Part shown: positions 24,785-34,001 of the stretch, piece by piece
Layout: each line of letters starts with the position of its first letter
Numbering within the stretch: position 1 is the first letter of the stretch
Assembly (NCBI RefSeq): GCF_002154695.1
Contig: NZ_MTAV01000024.1
Location: forward strand, 1-52,540
Length of the DNA: 52,540 bases
Source of the DNA: Nostoc sp. T09
Lineage (GTDB): Bacteria; Cyanobacteriota; Cyanobacteriia; Cyanobacteriales; Nostocaceae
Direction of reading: 5' to 3'
Position numbers and translations under genes: made by a program
The notes under the pieces: model-generated
What the model saw: only the letters and a program-made list of their open reading frames with translations
The model's database searches: none
Told to the model about the DNA's origin: nothing

Positions 24785-26923
24785 ATGGAGTTAGCAGAAA
24801 TTGACGATGATATAGAAGCATTTCTCATTGAGAGCTATGAGAATCTGGATGAAATTGAACGAGACATTATCAATTTAGAGAAAGCGCCTCCCAGTGGAGA
24901 AGTGCTAGTTCGCATTTATCGCTCACTCCACACATTAAAGGGGAACTGCGGCTTTTTACCCTTTCCTAAGTTAGAAGCGCTAGCTCATGCGGCGGAAAGT
25001 TTGCTCTCGCGTTTGCGCGATCGCCAATTAGTGGTGACTCCTCAAATCATCAGTACTTTACTGCAAACTATTGACACCATCCGGCAGATTTTGTCTGAGA
25101 TTAAGGCTACAAGACATGAAGGCGATCGCAATTATGTGGAACTCATTCAGGCTTTAACTAAATTGCAGGAGACAGAGCAACTAGCCGCTACTGTCAAGCA
25201 GCCTGTCCCATCCGTTGATAGCGAAACAGAAGACTCAACCCTCACAGCCTCAGAATTGTATATCCGCGTGAATGTAGCGCTCTTAGATCGGGTGATGGAC
25301 TTGGTGGGTGAACTGGTGTTAGCTCGTAACCAGGCGCTCGCATTTTCAGATAAGTTGCAGGATAGTAGTTTTGCGGCTACTTGCCAACGCTTGAACCAAA
25401 TTACAGCCGATTTGCAAGAAGGAGTAATGAAAACTCGGCTGCAACCTATTAGTAGTATCTGGCAAAAGTTCCCGCGTGTAATTCGCGATTTGGCGATCGC
25501 TTCTGCTAAACAAGTTCAGGTAGAAATGTTCGGGGTTGATACTGAAATTGATAAAAGTATTATTGAAGCGATTAAAGACCCATTAACTCACTTAGTACGC
25601 AACTGCATCGATCATGGCATTGAGTTACCAGCCGAACGCAGTGCTAATGGTAAATCAACCATAGGCCGAATATTTCTGAGAGCCTTTCATGAAAGCGGCA
25701 AAGTTAATATTGAAATTGGCGATGATGGTCGCGGGATCAATCCCGAAAAACTCAAACAGCGATCGCAGCAACTTGGTTTAGTCAGTGCTACTCAGGCTGC
25801 TGCAATGAGCGACTCGGAAGCGATCGACTTAATTTTCTTACCTGGCTTCTCAACCAGTGAACGAGTCACTAGCCTTTCTGGGCGAGGGGTAGGTATGGAT
25901 ATTGTCAAGAGCAATATTGAAAAAATTAACGGTAGCATTGAAATTTACAGTCAGCAGGGACAAGGCACAACATTCAAAATTAAAATGCCGCTGACATTAA
26001 CAATTATCCCGGCGTTAATGGTTAGTAGTGGCGGCGATCGCTATGCGATTCCCCAAAGCAGTCTCCAAGAGCTAGTTCGTCTCGAAGCACAGGTGGCACT
26101 AAATAGTATTGAGATACTTTACGATGTGCCCGTGTATCGCTTGCGAGGGGAGCTTGTGCCCTTGATTTACCTCAATCAAACTTTGCAAATTCAAGGTAAA
26201 ATTGCCAACTTGGAAACCCTAAGTCTTGTAATTGTCCAAGCTGATAACTATCGATTTGGGCTAGTTGTAGACACTATAGAAGATATCTTAGACATCGTTG
26301 TTAAACCACTAGGAAAACAGTTAAAAAGATTATCTCTATTTGCAGGAGCCACCATTCTAGGAGATGGCAAAGTCGCATTAATTCTGGATATTGTCGGTTT
26401 GGCAAAACAAGCTGGTGTAAGCGAGAAACACAAGCAATTAGCGAGTGTCACAGCCGCAGATATCCAACAGCCAGCAGGCGATCGCCAAATGATTTTACTA
26501 TTTACAGGGCCTCAAGGCGCACCTATGGGTGTGCCACTAACAACAGCATTTCGGCTGGAAAAAATTTCTGCGGCTGCGGTGGAAAAAGTGGGTAACCAGT
26601 ATGTTGTGCGGTTGAACAGTAAAATTTTACCCCTGATCGATCTTCACACCATATTTAGCGATCGCCACCACAGAGAACTCGATCGAGCAACAGAGACACT
26701 AGAGATTGCGATCGTCTCTCCCGATTCTGAACTTAGTATTGGGCTAGTAGTCGAGCGCATTCTTGACATTGTAGACGAACCACTGACAATTAAAGGTATC
26801 CCTAGCAGACCAGGCGTACTTTTCTGTGCAGTAATTCAAGGCCAAATCACAGAAATTCTTGACGTTGAGGCTGTAATTCGGATAGCCAACCCCTATTTAT
26901 TGCAAGTGAGCGATCGTGGCTGA
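24785..26923 (+). CDS. cheA: Chemotaxis histidine kinase CheA with two CheW domains
   Basis: The 712-residue protein has an Hpt domain with H49 (RSLHTLKGNCGFL), a dimerisation region starting near 157 (LYIRVNVALLDRVMDLVGEL), an HATPase domain (LVRNCIDHGIELP near 269, DDGRGINPEKL near 312, GRGVGMDIVKSN near 365), a first CheW domain (about 410-540) and a second CheW-like domain (about 560-700). A P2 CheY-binding domain is not obvious. There is no C-terminal receiver, unlike many cyanobacterial pilus-type CheA proteins. It heads the operon cheA-cheW-mcp-cheB-cheR and overlaps cheW by eight bases. Confidence 0.93.
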   Translation: MELAEIDDDIEAFLIESYENLDEIERDIINLEKAPPSGEVLVRIYRSLHTLKGNCGFLPFPKLEALAHAAESLLSRLRDRQLVVTPQIISTLLQTIDTIRQILSEIKATRHEGDRNYVELIQALTKLQETEQLAATVKQPVPSVDSETEDSTLTASELYIRVNVALLDRVMDLVGELVLARNQALAFSDKLQDSSFAATCQRLNQITADLQEGVMKTRLQPISSIWQKFPRVIRDLAIASAKQVQVEMFGVDTEIDKSIIEAIKDPLTHLVRNCIDHGIELPAERSANGKSTIGRIFLRAFHESGKVNIEIGDDGRGINPEKLKQRSQQLGLVSATQAAAMSDSEAIDLIFLPGFSTSERVTSLSGRGVGMDIVKSNIEKINGSIEIYSQQGQGTTFKIKMPLTLTIIPALMVSSGGDRYAIPQSSLQELVRLEAQVALNSIEILYDVPVYRLRGELVPLIYLNQTLQIQGKIANLETLSLVIVQADNYRFGLVVDTIEDILDIVVKPLGKQLKRLSLFAGATILGDGKVALILDIVGLAKQAGVSEKHKQLASVTAADIQQPAGDRQMILLFTGPQGAPMGVPLTTAFRLEKISAAAVEKVGNQYVVRLNSKILPLIDLHTIFSDRHHRELDRATETLEIAIVSPDSELSIGLVVERILDIVDEPLTIKGIPSRPGVLFCAVIQGQITEILDVEAVIRIANPYLLQVSDRG

Positions 26924-27380
26924 ACAACTTTGCACTTTTTTTCTCAATGGAATTTTCTTTGGCATTGATGTGCAGCACGTTCAAGAAGTGATTCGTCCCC
27001 AAGCATTGACTCGTGTACCTTTGGCTCCGCCCGATATTTGTGGATTAATTAACCTCAGGGGGCAAATTCTAACTGTCATTGATTTGCAACAGCGGTTAGA
27101 AATGGGTGAATCGGCGATGCGTTCAACTACTAAGCTTATAGATGAGCCTGCGGGATTTAATATCGTTGTCCGTTCTAACGATCAAGTAGTTAGCCTGCTC
27201 GTTGATGATATTGGGGATGTCTTAGCGTTGCCAGAAAACACCGTTCAACCCCCACCCACAACGTTAAAAGGTAAAATGCGTCAGATGCTAGCGGGAGCTT
27301 ACCCACTAGCAGAAGGGTTTTTGCTAATTCTAGACATTGAAAAAATTCTAGACCTTAACTTTAAAAGTTCTTTTATTTAA
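26916..27380 (+). CDS. cheW: Chemotaxis adaptor CheW
   Basis: The 154-residue protein couples receptors to CheA. CheW signatures are FFGIDVQHVQEVIRPQALTRVPLAPPDICGLINLRG and ILTVIDLQQRLEM, with VSLLVDDIGDVLAL in the second half. The start is a GTG at 26916, inside the cheA coding end (eight-base overlap), which suggests coupled translation. There is a 20-bp gap to the receptor gene. Confidence 0.93.
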   Translation: MAEQLCTFFLNGIFFGIDVQHVQEVIRPQALTRVPLAPPDICGLINLRGQILTVIDLQQRLEMGESAMRSTTKLIDEPAGFNIVVRSNDQVVSLLVDDIGDVLALPENTVQPPPTTLKGKMRQMLAGAYPLAEGFLLILDIEKILDLNFKSSFI

Positions 27381-27400
27381 AAATTTAGGAGAGTTTGGCA

Positions 27401-28708
27401 ATGGCTACAAATCGGACTGGGAAAGCAGCGAACAACTCTAAATCTCCCTCAAATAATAGTACAGATACGACAGATACGAATTACGGCACAACAGATCCGC
27501 AACTGCAACCATTACTAGCAGCATTGAAAGCCGCCAGAAACGGTGATTTTAGCGTTCGTCTCCCAGTTGAAAACAATGGTTTGGGTGAAATTGCCTCAGT
27601 TTTTAACGAATTGGTGAGTTTCAAGCAAAACTTTGCCACTGAAGTAACTCGCCTAGCAACCGAAATCGGCAAAGAAGGAAAGCTTGGTTCTCAAGTTGCA
27701 CTTAAAGGAGCAGAAGGTTCTTGGCAAGAATTGCTGGACAATTTAAATCAAATGTCCAATAACCTAGCACAGCAAATCAAAAGTATTAATGAAGTTACCC
27801 TGGCTGTTGCTCAAGGAAATTTAGCAAAACAAATTAAAGCCCGCAATGCTGGAGAGTTTAAGCAACTCAGCGATAATGCCAATCAAATGATTAGCAGCCT
27901 CAAGTCTTCCATCAGACAAATGGCAGAAGTTGCCACAGCTGTTGCGTCTTCTTCTGAAGAACTAACCGCAGTTAGTAAAGAAATGACCGTAAATGCCGAA
28001 CAAACCTCTGAACAAGCAACCTCAGCATCGGCCTCAGCAGAACAGGTAAATCAAAACACCACGACAGTAGTCACTGCGGTGGAAGAAATGAATGCCAGCA
28101 TTCGAGAAATTGCCAAGACTGTTGCTAATGGGGCACAAGTGGCGGCTGAAGCAGTCAAAACTGCCGATCGCACCAATCAAACAATTGGGAAACTCGGTCA
28201 AAGTAGCATAGAAATTGGCAAAGTCATCAAAGTCATTACTGCGATCGCGCAACAAACAAACTTGCTAGCCTTAAATGCTACGATTGAGGCAGCTAGAGCA
28301 GGAGATGCTGGTAGAGGATTTGCAGTAGTAGCAAATGAGGTTAAGGAACTCGCCAAACAAACGGCAAATGCTACCGAAGATATTAGCCAGCGAATAGAAG
28401 CAATTCAGTCTGATACCAAAGGTGCCGTTGGTGCTATCACTCAGATTACTGACATCATCAACCAGATTAACGACCTTCAAAGCACGATCGCTAGTGCGGT
28501 TGAGGAGCAAACAGTAACCACTAATGAAATCGCTCGAAATATAGCTGAGGCAGCTCAAGGAACCTCCGATATTGCTAAAAATATCGGGATTGTAGCAATC
28601 AATGCTCAAACTACCACAATTGGTGCCAGTAATACTTCACAAGCAGCCACAGAACTAGCTCGCATGGCTGTAGATATGCAGAAAGTCGTTACTCAGTTTA
28701 AATATTAA
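27401..28708 (+). CDS. Soluble methyl-accepting chemotaxis protein
   Basis: The 435-residue receptor has no membrane span and no recognisable input domain. After a Ser/Asn-rich N-terminus come two HAMP-like stretches (about 35-80 and 105-165), then the MA signalling domain with the highly conserved tip [18 protein letters not shown] (about 284-301). It should signal from cytosolic arrays to the CheA encoded upstream; input could come from a partner protein. ATG at 27401 is chosen over the TTG at 27395 because TAGGAGAG lies eight bases before it. CheB and CheR encoded downstream would adapt it. Confidence 0.9.
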   Translation: MATNRTGKAANNSKSPSNNSTDTTDTNYGTTDPQLQPLLAALKAARNGDFSVRLPVENNGLGEIASVFNELVSFKQNFATEVTRLATEIGKEGKLGSQVALKGAEGSWQELLDNLNQMSNNLAQQIKSINEVTLAVAQGNLAKQIKARNAGEFKQLSDNANQMISSLKSSIRQMAEVATAVASSSEELTAVSKEMTVNAEQTSEQATSASASAEQVNQNTTTVVTAVEEMNASIREIAKTVANGAQVAAEAVKTADRTNQTIGKLGQSSIEIGKVIKVITAIAQQTNLLALNATIEAARAGDAGRGFAVVANEVKELAKQTANATEDISQRIEAIQSDTKGAVGAITQITDIINQINDLQSTIASAVEEQTVTTNEIARNIAEAAQGTSDIAKNIGIVAINAQTTTIGASNTSQAATELARMAVDMQKVVTQFKY

Positions 28709-28715
28709 TAGTCAT

Positions 28716-28925
28716 TGGGCATTGGTCATTGGTCATTTGTTATTGGTTAAGAGTCAAGGGTCAAGAGTTAAACTCGAAATTTCAGGCTTAAAGACGCAAC
28801 TTCCGACCTTAAAGGCTCAACTTCCAGCCTCAAAGGTCAAAATACATCATTAGTTCACAACACCGTTTGTCCCCCTTGTCCCCCTTGTCCCCCCACACCT
28901 CCCACACCCCCCACACCCTAGCCTG
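28716..28925. repeat. Short tandem repeats (STRR-like) and C-rich low-complexity tract
   Basis: Heptamer-type repeats of TCATTGG occur at about 28716-28750. Two 22-bp units of the form CAACTTCC(G/A)(A/G)CCT(T/C)AAAGG follow near 28797-28840. A CCCCCTTGTC/CCCACAC tract comes near 28870-28920. Such repeats are typical of Nostoc-like spacers. They separate the receptor gene from cheB. Confidence 0.65.
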
Positions 28926-28934
28926 GTAAAATAT

Positions 28935-30008
28935 ATGCCCAAGATCCGGGTGCTCGTTGTTGATGATGCGGTAGTAGTTCGCAGTCGCGTAAGTAAGATT
29001 CTATCCAGCGATCCAGAACTAGAGGTGGTGGGAGTTGCTGCTAATGGTCGTATTGCTCTGGCAAAAATTCCTCATGTCAATCCCGATGTGATCATCTTAG
29101 ATGTCGAGATGCCGGATCTCAACGGTTTAGAAACCTTGGCGGCGATCCGAGAAATTTATCCCACCCTGCCGGTGATTATGTTTAGTACCTCTACGCGCAC
29201 CGGAGCAACTGCAACACTTGAAGCTCTGTCTTTAGGTGCTTCAGATTATGCAACAAAACCTAGTAACTTAGGGAGCGTAGAGGCAACTAACCAACATATC
29301 CGTGAAGAATTAATCCCCAAAATTAAAGTATTTGGTGCTGGCACTACTTTATTATCCTCGCCAACAACAATCAACGATTCAGTTGTTACTCCCGGTCACA
29401 GACGCATAGAACAGGTAGATGTTGTTGCAATTGGGGTTTCCACAGGAGGGCCTAATGCCTTAGCGAAACTACTTCCTGCATTGCCAAAAGATTTAGGAGT
29501 CCCCATTTTAATTGTGCAACATATGCCACCGATGTTTACCAAACTGTTAGCAGAAAGATTAGCTTCTAAGTGCCAAATCCGTGTAGATGAAGCAGTTCCT
29601 GGAGCGATACTAGAGCCGGGGCAAGCTTGGATTGCACCTGGAGATTTCCACATGGTTGTACAATGTCACAAAGATGTAGTTCGACTTGCCACCCATCAAG
29701 CACCACCAGAAAACTCCTGTCGTCCTTCCGTAGATGTACTATTACGTTCAGTAGCAAAGGTATTTGGTGGTAGAGTGATCGCGGTTATACTTACAGGCAT
29801 GGGGCAAGATGGGTTACATGGCTGTAAATGCATCCGAGAAGCAGGCGGACAGGTGCTAGCACAGGACAAAGCTAGTAGTGTGGTCTGGGGAATGCCTAGT
29901 TTCGTTGTAAATGCAGGTCTAGCTGATGAAATTCTTCCTCTCGACCAAATGGCAGGTGAAATTATCCGCCGAATCCGTTACAATCAAGTTTCTATTTCAG
30001 GTCTGTAA
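28935..30008 (+). CDS. cheB: Chemotaxis methylesterase/deamidase CheB
   Basis: The 357-residue protein has an N-terminal receiver with D56 (DVIILDVEMPDLNG) and a C-terminal methylesterase whose triad is S169 (IGVSTGGP), H196 (VQHMPPMFT) and D292 (LTGMGQDG). It removes methyl groups from receptor glutamates in the adaptation cycle. The stop overlaps the cheR start by one base. The C-rich repeat spacer upstream may weaken linkage to the receptor gene, but no terminator is seen there. Confidence 0.95.
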   Translation: MPKIRVLVVDDAVVVRSRVSKILSSDPELEVVGVAANGRIALAKIPHVNPDVIILDVEMPDLNGLETLAAIREIYPTLPVIMFSTSTRTGATATLEALSLGASDYATKPSNLGSVEATNQHIREELIPKIKVFGAGTTLLSSPTTINDSVVTPGHRRIEQVDVVAIGVSTGGPNALAKLLPALPKDLGVPILIVQHMPPMFTKLLAERLASKCQIRVDEAVPGAILEPGQAWIAPGDFHMVVQCHKDVVRLATHQAPPENSCRPSVDVLLRSVAKVFGGRVIAVILTGMGQDGLHGCKCIREAGGQVLAQDKASSVVWGMPSFVVNAGLADEILPLDQMAGEIIRRIRYNQVSISGL

Positions 30009-30841
30009 TGAAACAGACTATGGGCGTAAGTACCAGTGATTTTCAATTTATTCGTGAATTAGTTTACAATCATTCGGCAGTTGTATTACACGCTGATAAA
30101 ACTTATCTAGCAGAGCTATATTTACAGCCAATTGCCGAATCCGCAGGATTGGCTTCAATTGCCGATTTGGTTGCCTATATGCGGACTCAGCCGTTTAGCA
30201 GTCTTCACAGCCAGGTGATTGAGTCCCTAGTTACCAACGAAACATCGTTTTTTCGTGATACTCAACCCTTTGAAGCACTGAAAAAATTCGTGCTTCCAGA
30301 GTTGATTAACAAACTAATTATTAAGCGATCGCTCAATATTTGGTGTGCAGCCTGCTCTAATGGACAGGAACCCTACAGCATCGCCATGCTCATTAGAGAA
30401 CATTTTCCCATACTTACCAATTGGTCTTTGAGGCTGATTGCCAGTGATTTTTCCAACAAAGTATTAGCAAAGGCCCGCCTAGGACGTTATAACCAACTCG
30501 AAATTCAGCGTGGGCTACCAAAAAATTTCCGCGATCGCTATTTTCAGCAGATTGATCATGACTGGCAAATTAACGACGAAATTCTTCAGATGGTAGAAAT
30601 TCACCAGATTAATCTCCTGCATTCTTGGTCATCCCTTCCCAAAAGTGACGTGATATTTTTACGCAATGTTTTAATCTACTTTGATATCACAACTAAAAAA
30701 GCCTTACTAAAAAAAATTAAACAGCAATTAAATCCAGATGGATATTTATTTCTCGGTAATGCTGAAACCACTATTCACCTAGATTCATCATTTGAGCGGG
30801 TTCAATTTGATAAAGCTATCTGCTATCGATTAAACAATTAA
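30008..30841 (+). CDS. cheR: Chemotaxis protein methyltransferase CheR
   Basis: The 277-residue enzyme uses S-adenosylmethionine to methylate receptor glutamates. It has the N-terminal helical domain, VTNETSFFRD (about 75-84), the SAM-binding IWCAACSNGQEPYSIAML (111-128), IASDFSNKVLAKARLG and FLRNVLIYFD. The usual AGCSTGEE is changed to AACSNGQE, which keeps the acidic residue of the EPYS motif. It ends the che operon. The dispersed 73-bp repeat copy B begins ten bases after its stop. Confidence 0.94.
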   Translation: MKQTMGVSTSDFQFIRELVYNHSAVVLHADKTYLAELYLQPIAESAGLASIADLVAYMRTQPFSSLHSQVIESLVTNETSFFRDTQPFEALKKFVLPELINKLIIKRSLNIWCAACSNGQEPYSIAMLIREHFPILTNWSLRLIASDFSNKVLAKARLGRYNQLEIQRGLPKNFRDRYFQQIDHDWQINDEILQMVEIHQINLLHSWSSLPKSDVIFLRNVLIYFDITTKKALLKKIKQQLNPDGYLFLGNAETTIHLDSSFERVQFDKAICYRLNN

Positions 30842-30850
30842 TTTACATCA

Positions 30851-30923
30851 AATTTCAAGTTAGTGAAGTACAGATCCTAAACCTCAAACCCAAGCATAAA
30901 GACTGTTTTACTTCTGAATTCTG
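30851..30923. repeat. Dispersed repeat, copy B (inverted relative to copy A)
   Basis: This is the reverse complement of 1-73, with 71 of 73 positions identical. The pair brackets about 30.8 kb in inverted orientation. It directly follows the cheR stop. Confidence 0.85.
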
Positions 30924-31051
30924 AATTCTAACTCCTGAATTCTGCTGTATTTCTATTAATTCAAATCCCAAAGTCAAACCTTTATAAATACAGCTATTTT
31001 TAACCACTTAAATATAAGTAATTTGACTGGCAAAATATATTTGAAATCAAA

Positions 31052-31197
31052 GTAGGGTGGGCAATGCCCACCAAAACCCGGCTATAGTGCAATACAGTTC
31101 AGATAAGCCTGTCTTTTCTCCCCCTGTTTCCTTAACTCCACAGAGGAATTTTCTTAACTGAAATGTATTGGGATATGGTGGGCAATGCCCACCCTAC
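31052..31197. mobile_element. MITE-like element with 21-bp terminal inverted repeats
   Basis: The ends GTAGGGTGGGCAATGCCCACC (31052-31072, given here as GTAGGGTGGGC + AATGCCCACC) and its reverse complement (31177-31197) match at all 21 positions. A second inner pair, CAATACAGTTCAGATAAG (31090-31107) and CTTAACTGAAATGTATTG (31153-31170), matches at 16 of 18. No coding frame lies inside, so movement would need a transposase in trans. Confidence 0.7.
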
Positions 31198-31445
31198 ACT
31201 TAATCTTAGTGCCTTAGTCGTTCAATATTTTTTATATTTACAGCAGTTTTCATGTATTTAGCCCACGCATTCATCTTACTCTTTTTGACTCTGCGCCTCT
31301 GCGTGCTCAAAAAAGCCGTGGTTCATTTACTTAAAAATAGCTGTAAGCACTTTTTTGCTGAAAATGCGTCATCAAATTTTAAGGGATTTCACCCTAAATT
31401 TATGCGTCAACAACATCAAATTGAAGCAAACATTATCAGGTGACA

Positions 31446-32039
31446 ATGAAAGCACTCAAGGCATTGACTACAGCTCTAATTAGTCTGACATCCGTTCTAG
31501 CAAATGTTCCTGTAAAAGCGGAATTGGCACCTCAAGCTGTTGTAGATGGAGTATATACAGGTATCCAACATATTCATGGTTATAAAGCAACACCACAATT
31601 AATTTGGAACGTTGCTAGAGGATCTCGTACTAGTTGTGGGCGTATTTACGGTAGTTTATATTGCAAACTAAACCACACTGTATATATCGCCAGACAAGAT
31701 ATTCAAATGGCTTATCATTTTGGAGATGCAGCCTTAGCTTATATAGTTGCACATGAATATGCTCATGCCATGCAAACTGCTTATAGGTTTCAACCAAGGA
31801 TCACGCCAATATCAGAACTACAAGCAGATTGTTTAGCAGGAGTTTATTTGGGGTTAATTCCTAATATTGGTTTAGATGAGCGCGATACATTAGAAATTGC
31901 TAGCCTAGCTTATCATATTGGAGATTATGACTGGGGCAGCAGACACCATCACGGAACTCCAGAGCAACGTGTGAAAGCTGTTGTGTTGGGGATGAGAGGC
32001 GCAGCCAATGGCAGAGGTTTCGCTGCTTGTCGCATTTAA
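31446..32039 (+). CDS. Exported zinc metallopeptidase-like protein (HExxH)
   Basis: The protein (197 residues from ATG 31446) has a signal peptide (MKALKALTTALISLTSVLAN...VKA) and a zincin motif HEYAH at 103-107, with SELQADCLAG about 20 residues later supplying a third ligand or a conserved Glu (E124). This matches the putative neutral zinc metallopeptidase group (YpfJ/COG2321-like) though the protein is shorter than E. coli YpfJ. A GTG at 31440 is an alternative start two codons upstream. It is convergent with the penicillin-binding protein gene. Confidence 0.8.
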   Translation: MKALKALTTALISLTSVLANVPVKAELAPQAVVDGVYTGIQHIHGYKATPQLIWNVARGSRTSCGRIYGSLYCKLNHTVYIARQDIQMAYHFGDAALAYIVAHEYAHAMQTAYRFQPRITPISELQADCLAGVYLGLIPNIGLDERDTLEIASLAYHIGDYDWGSRHHHGTPEQRVKAVVLGMRGAANGRGFAACRI

Positions 32040-32075
32040 CTCAGCATGACTTCCAATACCTAATCCTAAATATTT

Positions 32076-34001
32076 TTAATTTGACTTAGGTCGAGAAAAC
32101 TCAGAAGGCGGTTTAAATTTCATTACTGGTACATCCTTAAGCGCCTTCTGCATAAAATCCTTCCAGACGGGCGTAACCATACCTCCACCTGTTGCACCAC
32201 TGGCTAATTGTTTGTTATCATCTCTTCCTACCCAGATGGCTGTCGTTAACTGCGGTACAGAACCGATAAACCAAATATCCTTTTCTGAAGAAGTTGTACC
32301 TGTTTTACCTGCAACTGGCCGATCAATAGCAGCACCTTTACCAGTTCCTTCAGTAACTACCGATTGCATCACATCTAATAGTGCGGCTGATGCCCAAGGG
32401 TCAAGAACTAGCTGAGGTTTAGGTGTATTGTCTAACAATACATTGCCACTACTATCAGTAATCCGGACAATAGCCGTTGGCGGTGATTGCCAGCCATAAT
32501 TAGCGAAGGTGGCATAAGCACTAGCCATTTCCAGTGGTGTCGCACCAATTGCACCCAATGGTAAAGAACTTACGGCAACCATTTGACTCCTAATTCCCAA
32601 GGTATGGCAGGTGTCAATCACTTTATTTATTCCGACAGCTTTGCCAATCTTAACCGCAGGCACATTACGAGACAGTGCTAAGGCAGTACGAATCGGCATT
32701 GCTCCCATAAAGCCACCATCGTAGTTCCGCGGATAGTACCAACCATCACCATCTCGATAGCTAACTGGAGCATCGACCACCGTTGTACTTGGTGTAAACT
32801 TACCACTAGCAAAGGCAGTGTAGTAAACAAATGGCTTAAAAGCAGATCCAGGTTGACGCTGCGCTTGAGTTGCTCGGTTAAATTCACCAGATTTTGAATC
32901 TATACCACCCACTAGTGCTTTAATAAAGTGCGTGCGGGGATCAATAGCTACTAAAGCCATTTGATTTTTATTTAACCCTCGACCTTCAAGGGTTGTATGC
33001 CAGTTCTTAATAGTCTCTTCTGCCATCAGTTGGAAGTTTGCGTCTACTGTAGTTTGTACCCGCATTCCTTCTTTAAGCAGTGCATCACGACCAAACTTTT
33101 TAATTATTTCCTGCGCTACGGTATTGGTTACATAAGGAAGGGCGCTACCTTGAAATGACCTGATTGTACCAAGTTTTATTTTTTGCTGGATGGCATCATT
33201 ATATTCTTGCTGGCTGATCCATTTCATTTGCAGCATCCGTCCCAGCACTTCCTTTTGTTTTTGCTTAGCCAAATTCATATTTACAAAAGGGCTAAATTGT
33301 TCTGGCGCTTGGATTAAACCTGCCATCATTGCAGATTCGCCCAGAGTTAAATTTGCTGCTGATTTGTCAAAGTAAGTTCGTGCTGCTGTTTGCACACCAT
33401 AGTTATTGTGACCCCAATAAACTTGATTGAGGTACATTTCTAAAATTCGGTCTTTACTAATAATTTGCTCTAACCGAATTGCCAGTACACCTTCTGCTAG
33501 TTTTCGGGTAAAAGCACGTTTTTTAGATAGAAATATATTTTTCACCAACTGCATGGTGATTGTAGAACCACCCTCCCGGATACTACCTGCTGCCCAATTG
33601 ACTAACGCAGCACGTCCAATACCGCCGGGATTAATACCGTGGTGGTTATAAAAGTGGCTATCTTCACTAGCTAATACTGCTCGTTTTAAATTTGGGGAAA
33701 TTTGATCGAGCGGTACAATCTTTCTGTTCGCTTCCCCATGTATACCTGCTAAAAGCTTACCTTTAATATCATAAATATAAGTTGTTTCTTCTGGTAAGAA
33801 GTTCCGTAATTGTCTGACATCTGGCAAATTACGAAAACTAACCGCTAAACCAGCCAGTCCACCAGCAAGAACAGAACTTGTCAGCATAGTGATTGATAAG
33901 AGAGTCACACCAGCTACTTGACCTACTTCTTTCCAAAACTCGAAACTAGGTGCAGTCCGAGTTTCTGGCTGCTGCTCCACAAAAGTATTTGACGAAGACA
34001 C
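32076..34001 (-). CDS. Class A penicillin-binding protein (PBP1a family)
   Basis: The 641-residue bifunctional enzyme builds and cross-links peptidoglycan. It has one N-terminal span (about 27-55), a GT51 glycosyltransferase domain with E113 in SEDSHFYNHHG and EGGSTITMQLVKN, and a transpeptidase domain with SAFK (S386, K389), SRN (S444) and KTGTT (566-570). All catalytic motifs are intact. The start is a GTG at 34001. It is transcribed alone, facing the metallopeptidase gene. Confidence 0.95.
   Translation of the reverse strand: MSSSNTFVEQQPETRTAPSFEFWKEVGQVAGVTLLSITMLTSSVLAGGLAGLAVSFRNLPDVRQLRNFLPEETTYIYDIKGKLLAGIHGEANRKIVPLDQISPNLKRAVLASEDSHFYNHHGINPGGIGRAALVNWAAGSIREGGSTITMQLVKNIFLSKKRAFTRKLAEGVLAIRLEQIISKDRILEMYLNQVYWGHNNYGVQTAARTYFDKSAANLTLGESAMMAGLIQAPEQFSPFVNMNLAKQKQKEVLGRMLQMKWISQQEYNDAIQQKIKLGTIRSFQGSALPYVTNTVAQEIIKKFGRDALLKEGMRVQTTVDANFQLMAEETIKNWHTTLEGRGLNKNQMALVAIDPRTHFIKALVGGIDSKSGEFNRATQAQRQPGSAFKPFVYYTAFASGKFTPSTTVVDAPVSYRDGDGWYYPRNYDGGFMGAMPIRTALALSRNVPAVKIGKAVGINKVIDTCHTLGIRSQMVAVSSLPLGAIGATPLEMASAYATFANYGWQSPPTAIVRITDSSGNVLLDNTPKPQLVLDPWASAALLDVMQSVVTEGTGKGAAIDRPVAGKTGTTSSEKDIWFIGSVPQLTTAIWVGRDDNKQLASGATGGGMVTPVWKDFMQKALKDVPVMKFKPPSEFSRPKSN

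Larger units (their letters stand above)
30842..31445. other. Repeat-rich intergenic region
   Basis: It holds dispersed repeat copy B (30851-30923), short GAATTCTGAATTC-type direct repeats after it, and the MITE-like element at 31052-31197. The open frame at 31252-31443 shows no protein-like pattern and I do not call it a gene. Confidence 0.6.

Noticed and set aside
28870-28920. C-rich tract as a possible regulatory element before cheB
   Set aside because: CCCCCTTGTC/CCCACAC strings are frequent low-complexity spacer in such genomes and no specific structure is seen.
31252-31443. 63-codon frame before the metallopeptidase
   Set aside because: Its composition is odd, it has no clear ribosome-binding site, and it holds a CTCTGCGCCTCTGCG spacer motif common in Nostoc-like intergenic DNA.
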